Of a stretch of 64,000 nt of DNA, positions 63,967-64,000 are shown piece by piece. The translations under genes and the position numbers were made by a program. The stretch is from Pempheris klunzingeri (taxonomy: Eukaryota; Chordata; Actinopteri; Acropomatiformes; Pempheridae), in the NCBI RefSeq assembly GCF_042242105.1, contig NC_092027.1, forward strand, positions 9,645,721-9,709,720, read 5' to 3'. Position 1 is the first letter of the stretch, and every line of letters starts with the position of its first letter. The notes beneath the pieces are model-generated. The model made no database searches, had not been told where the DNA came from, and saw nothing but the letters and a program-made list of their open reading frames with translations.

Positions 63967-64000
63967 CTGAGTGGTTTCACACAAAAATTACAATTATGAA

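Overview
The window is nuclear DNA of a ray-finned fish, probably a percomorph teleost. It is AT-rich and intron-rich, with many long (CA)n/(TG)n microsatellites and several dispersed repeats of kinds common in teleosts. The gene order gpr20 - slc45a4 - dennd3 is the neighbourhood seen on human 8q24.3. Three protein-coding genes account for all the coding sequence I can support. I see no operon, prophage, CRISPR array, rRNA or tRNA gene, and no evidence of a new biological system.

Layout. (1) 1-4.4 kb, + strand: gpr20, an orphan class A GPCR, in four coding exons (387 aa). (2) 4.4-7.3 kb: intergenic, with one CTCF-like site. (3) 7.3-58.05 kb, - strand: slc45a4, an MFS transporter. Its 14 coding exons sum to 2,658 nt (885 aa), with all splice phases consistent. 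The 3' part (11.9-21.3 kb) holds 13 compact exons. The first coding exon lies 17.4 kb upstream at 38.7-39.0 kb. A non-coding first exon sits in a GC-rich promoter at about 57.9-58.07 kb, with an optional 83-nt exon at 56.5 kb. A probable long 3' UTR runs down towards about 7.3 kb. (4) 58.1-62.3 kb: intergenic, with one orphan exon-like segment. (5) 62.3-64 kb, - strand: the last four exons of dennd3 (WD40 propeller); the rest lies beyond the right edge.

Repeats. A 336-bp tRNA-SINE-like element has a perfect 14-bp target-site duplication. A 465-bp element with about 90-bp terminal inverted repeats and TTA duplications resembles a PIF/Harbinger MITE. A second teleost dispersed repeat is present in two copies, and a gctaa-rich family in three. 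The introns also hold a (CA)72 tract and a (TG)40 tract in opposite orientation.

The genes are independent. gpr20 encodes a Gi-type receptor, slc45a4 a proton-coupled solute or polyamine transporter, and dennd3 a Rab12 exchange factor. The observations of most interest are small-scale: an intron in gpr20 that could be translated if retained, dinucleotide repeats abutting splice sites, a hairpin over a dennd3 5' splice site, an RGG repeat in SLC45A4, precisely bounded transposon insertions, and an orphan exon-like block. All assignments rest on recognised protein motifs and splice-site reading; no database search was run.
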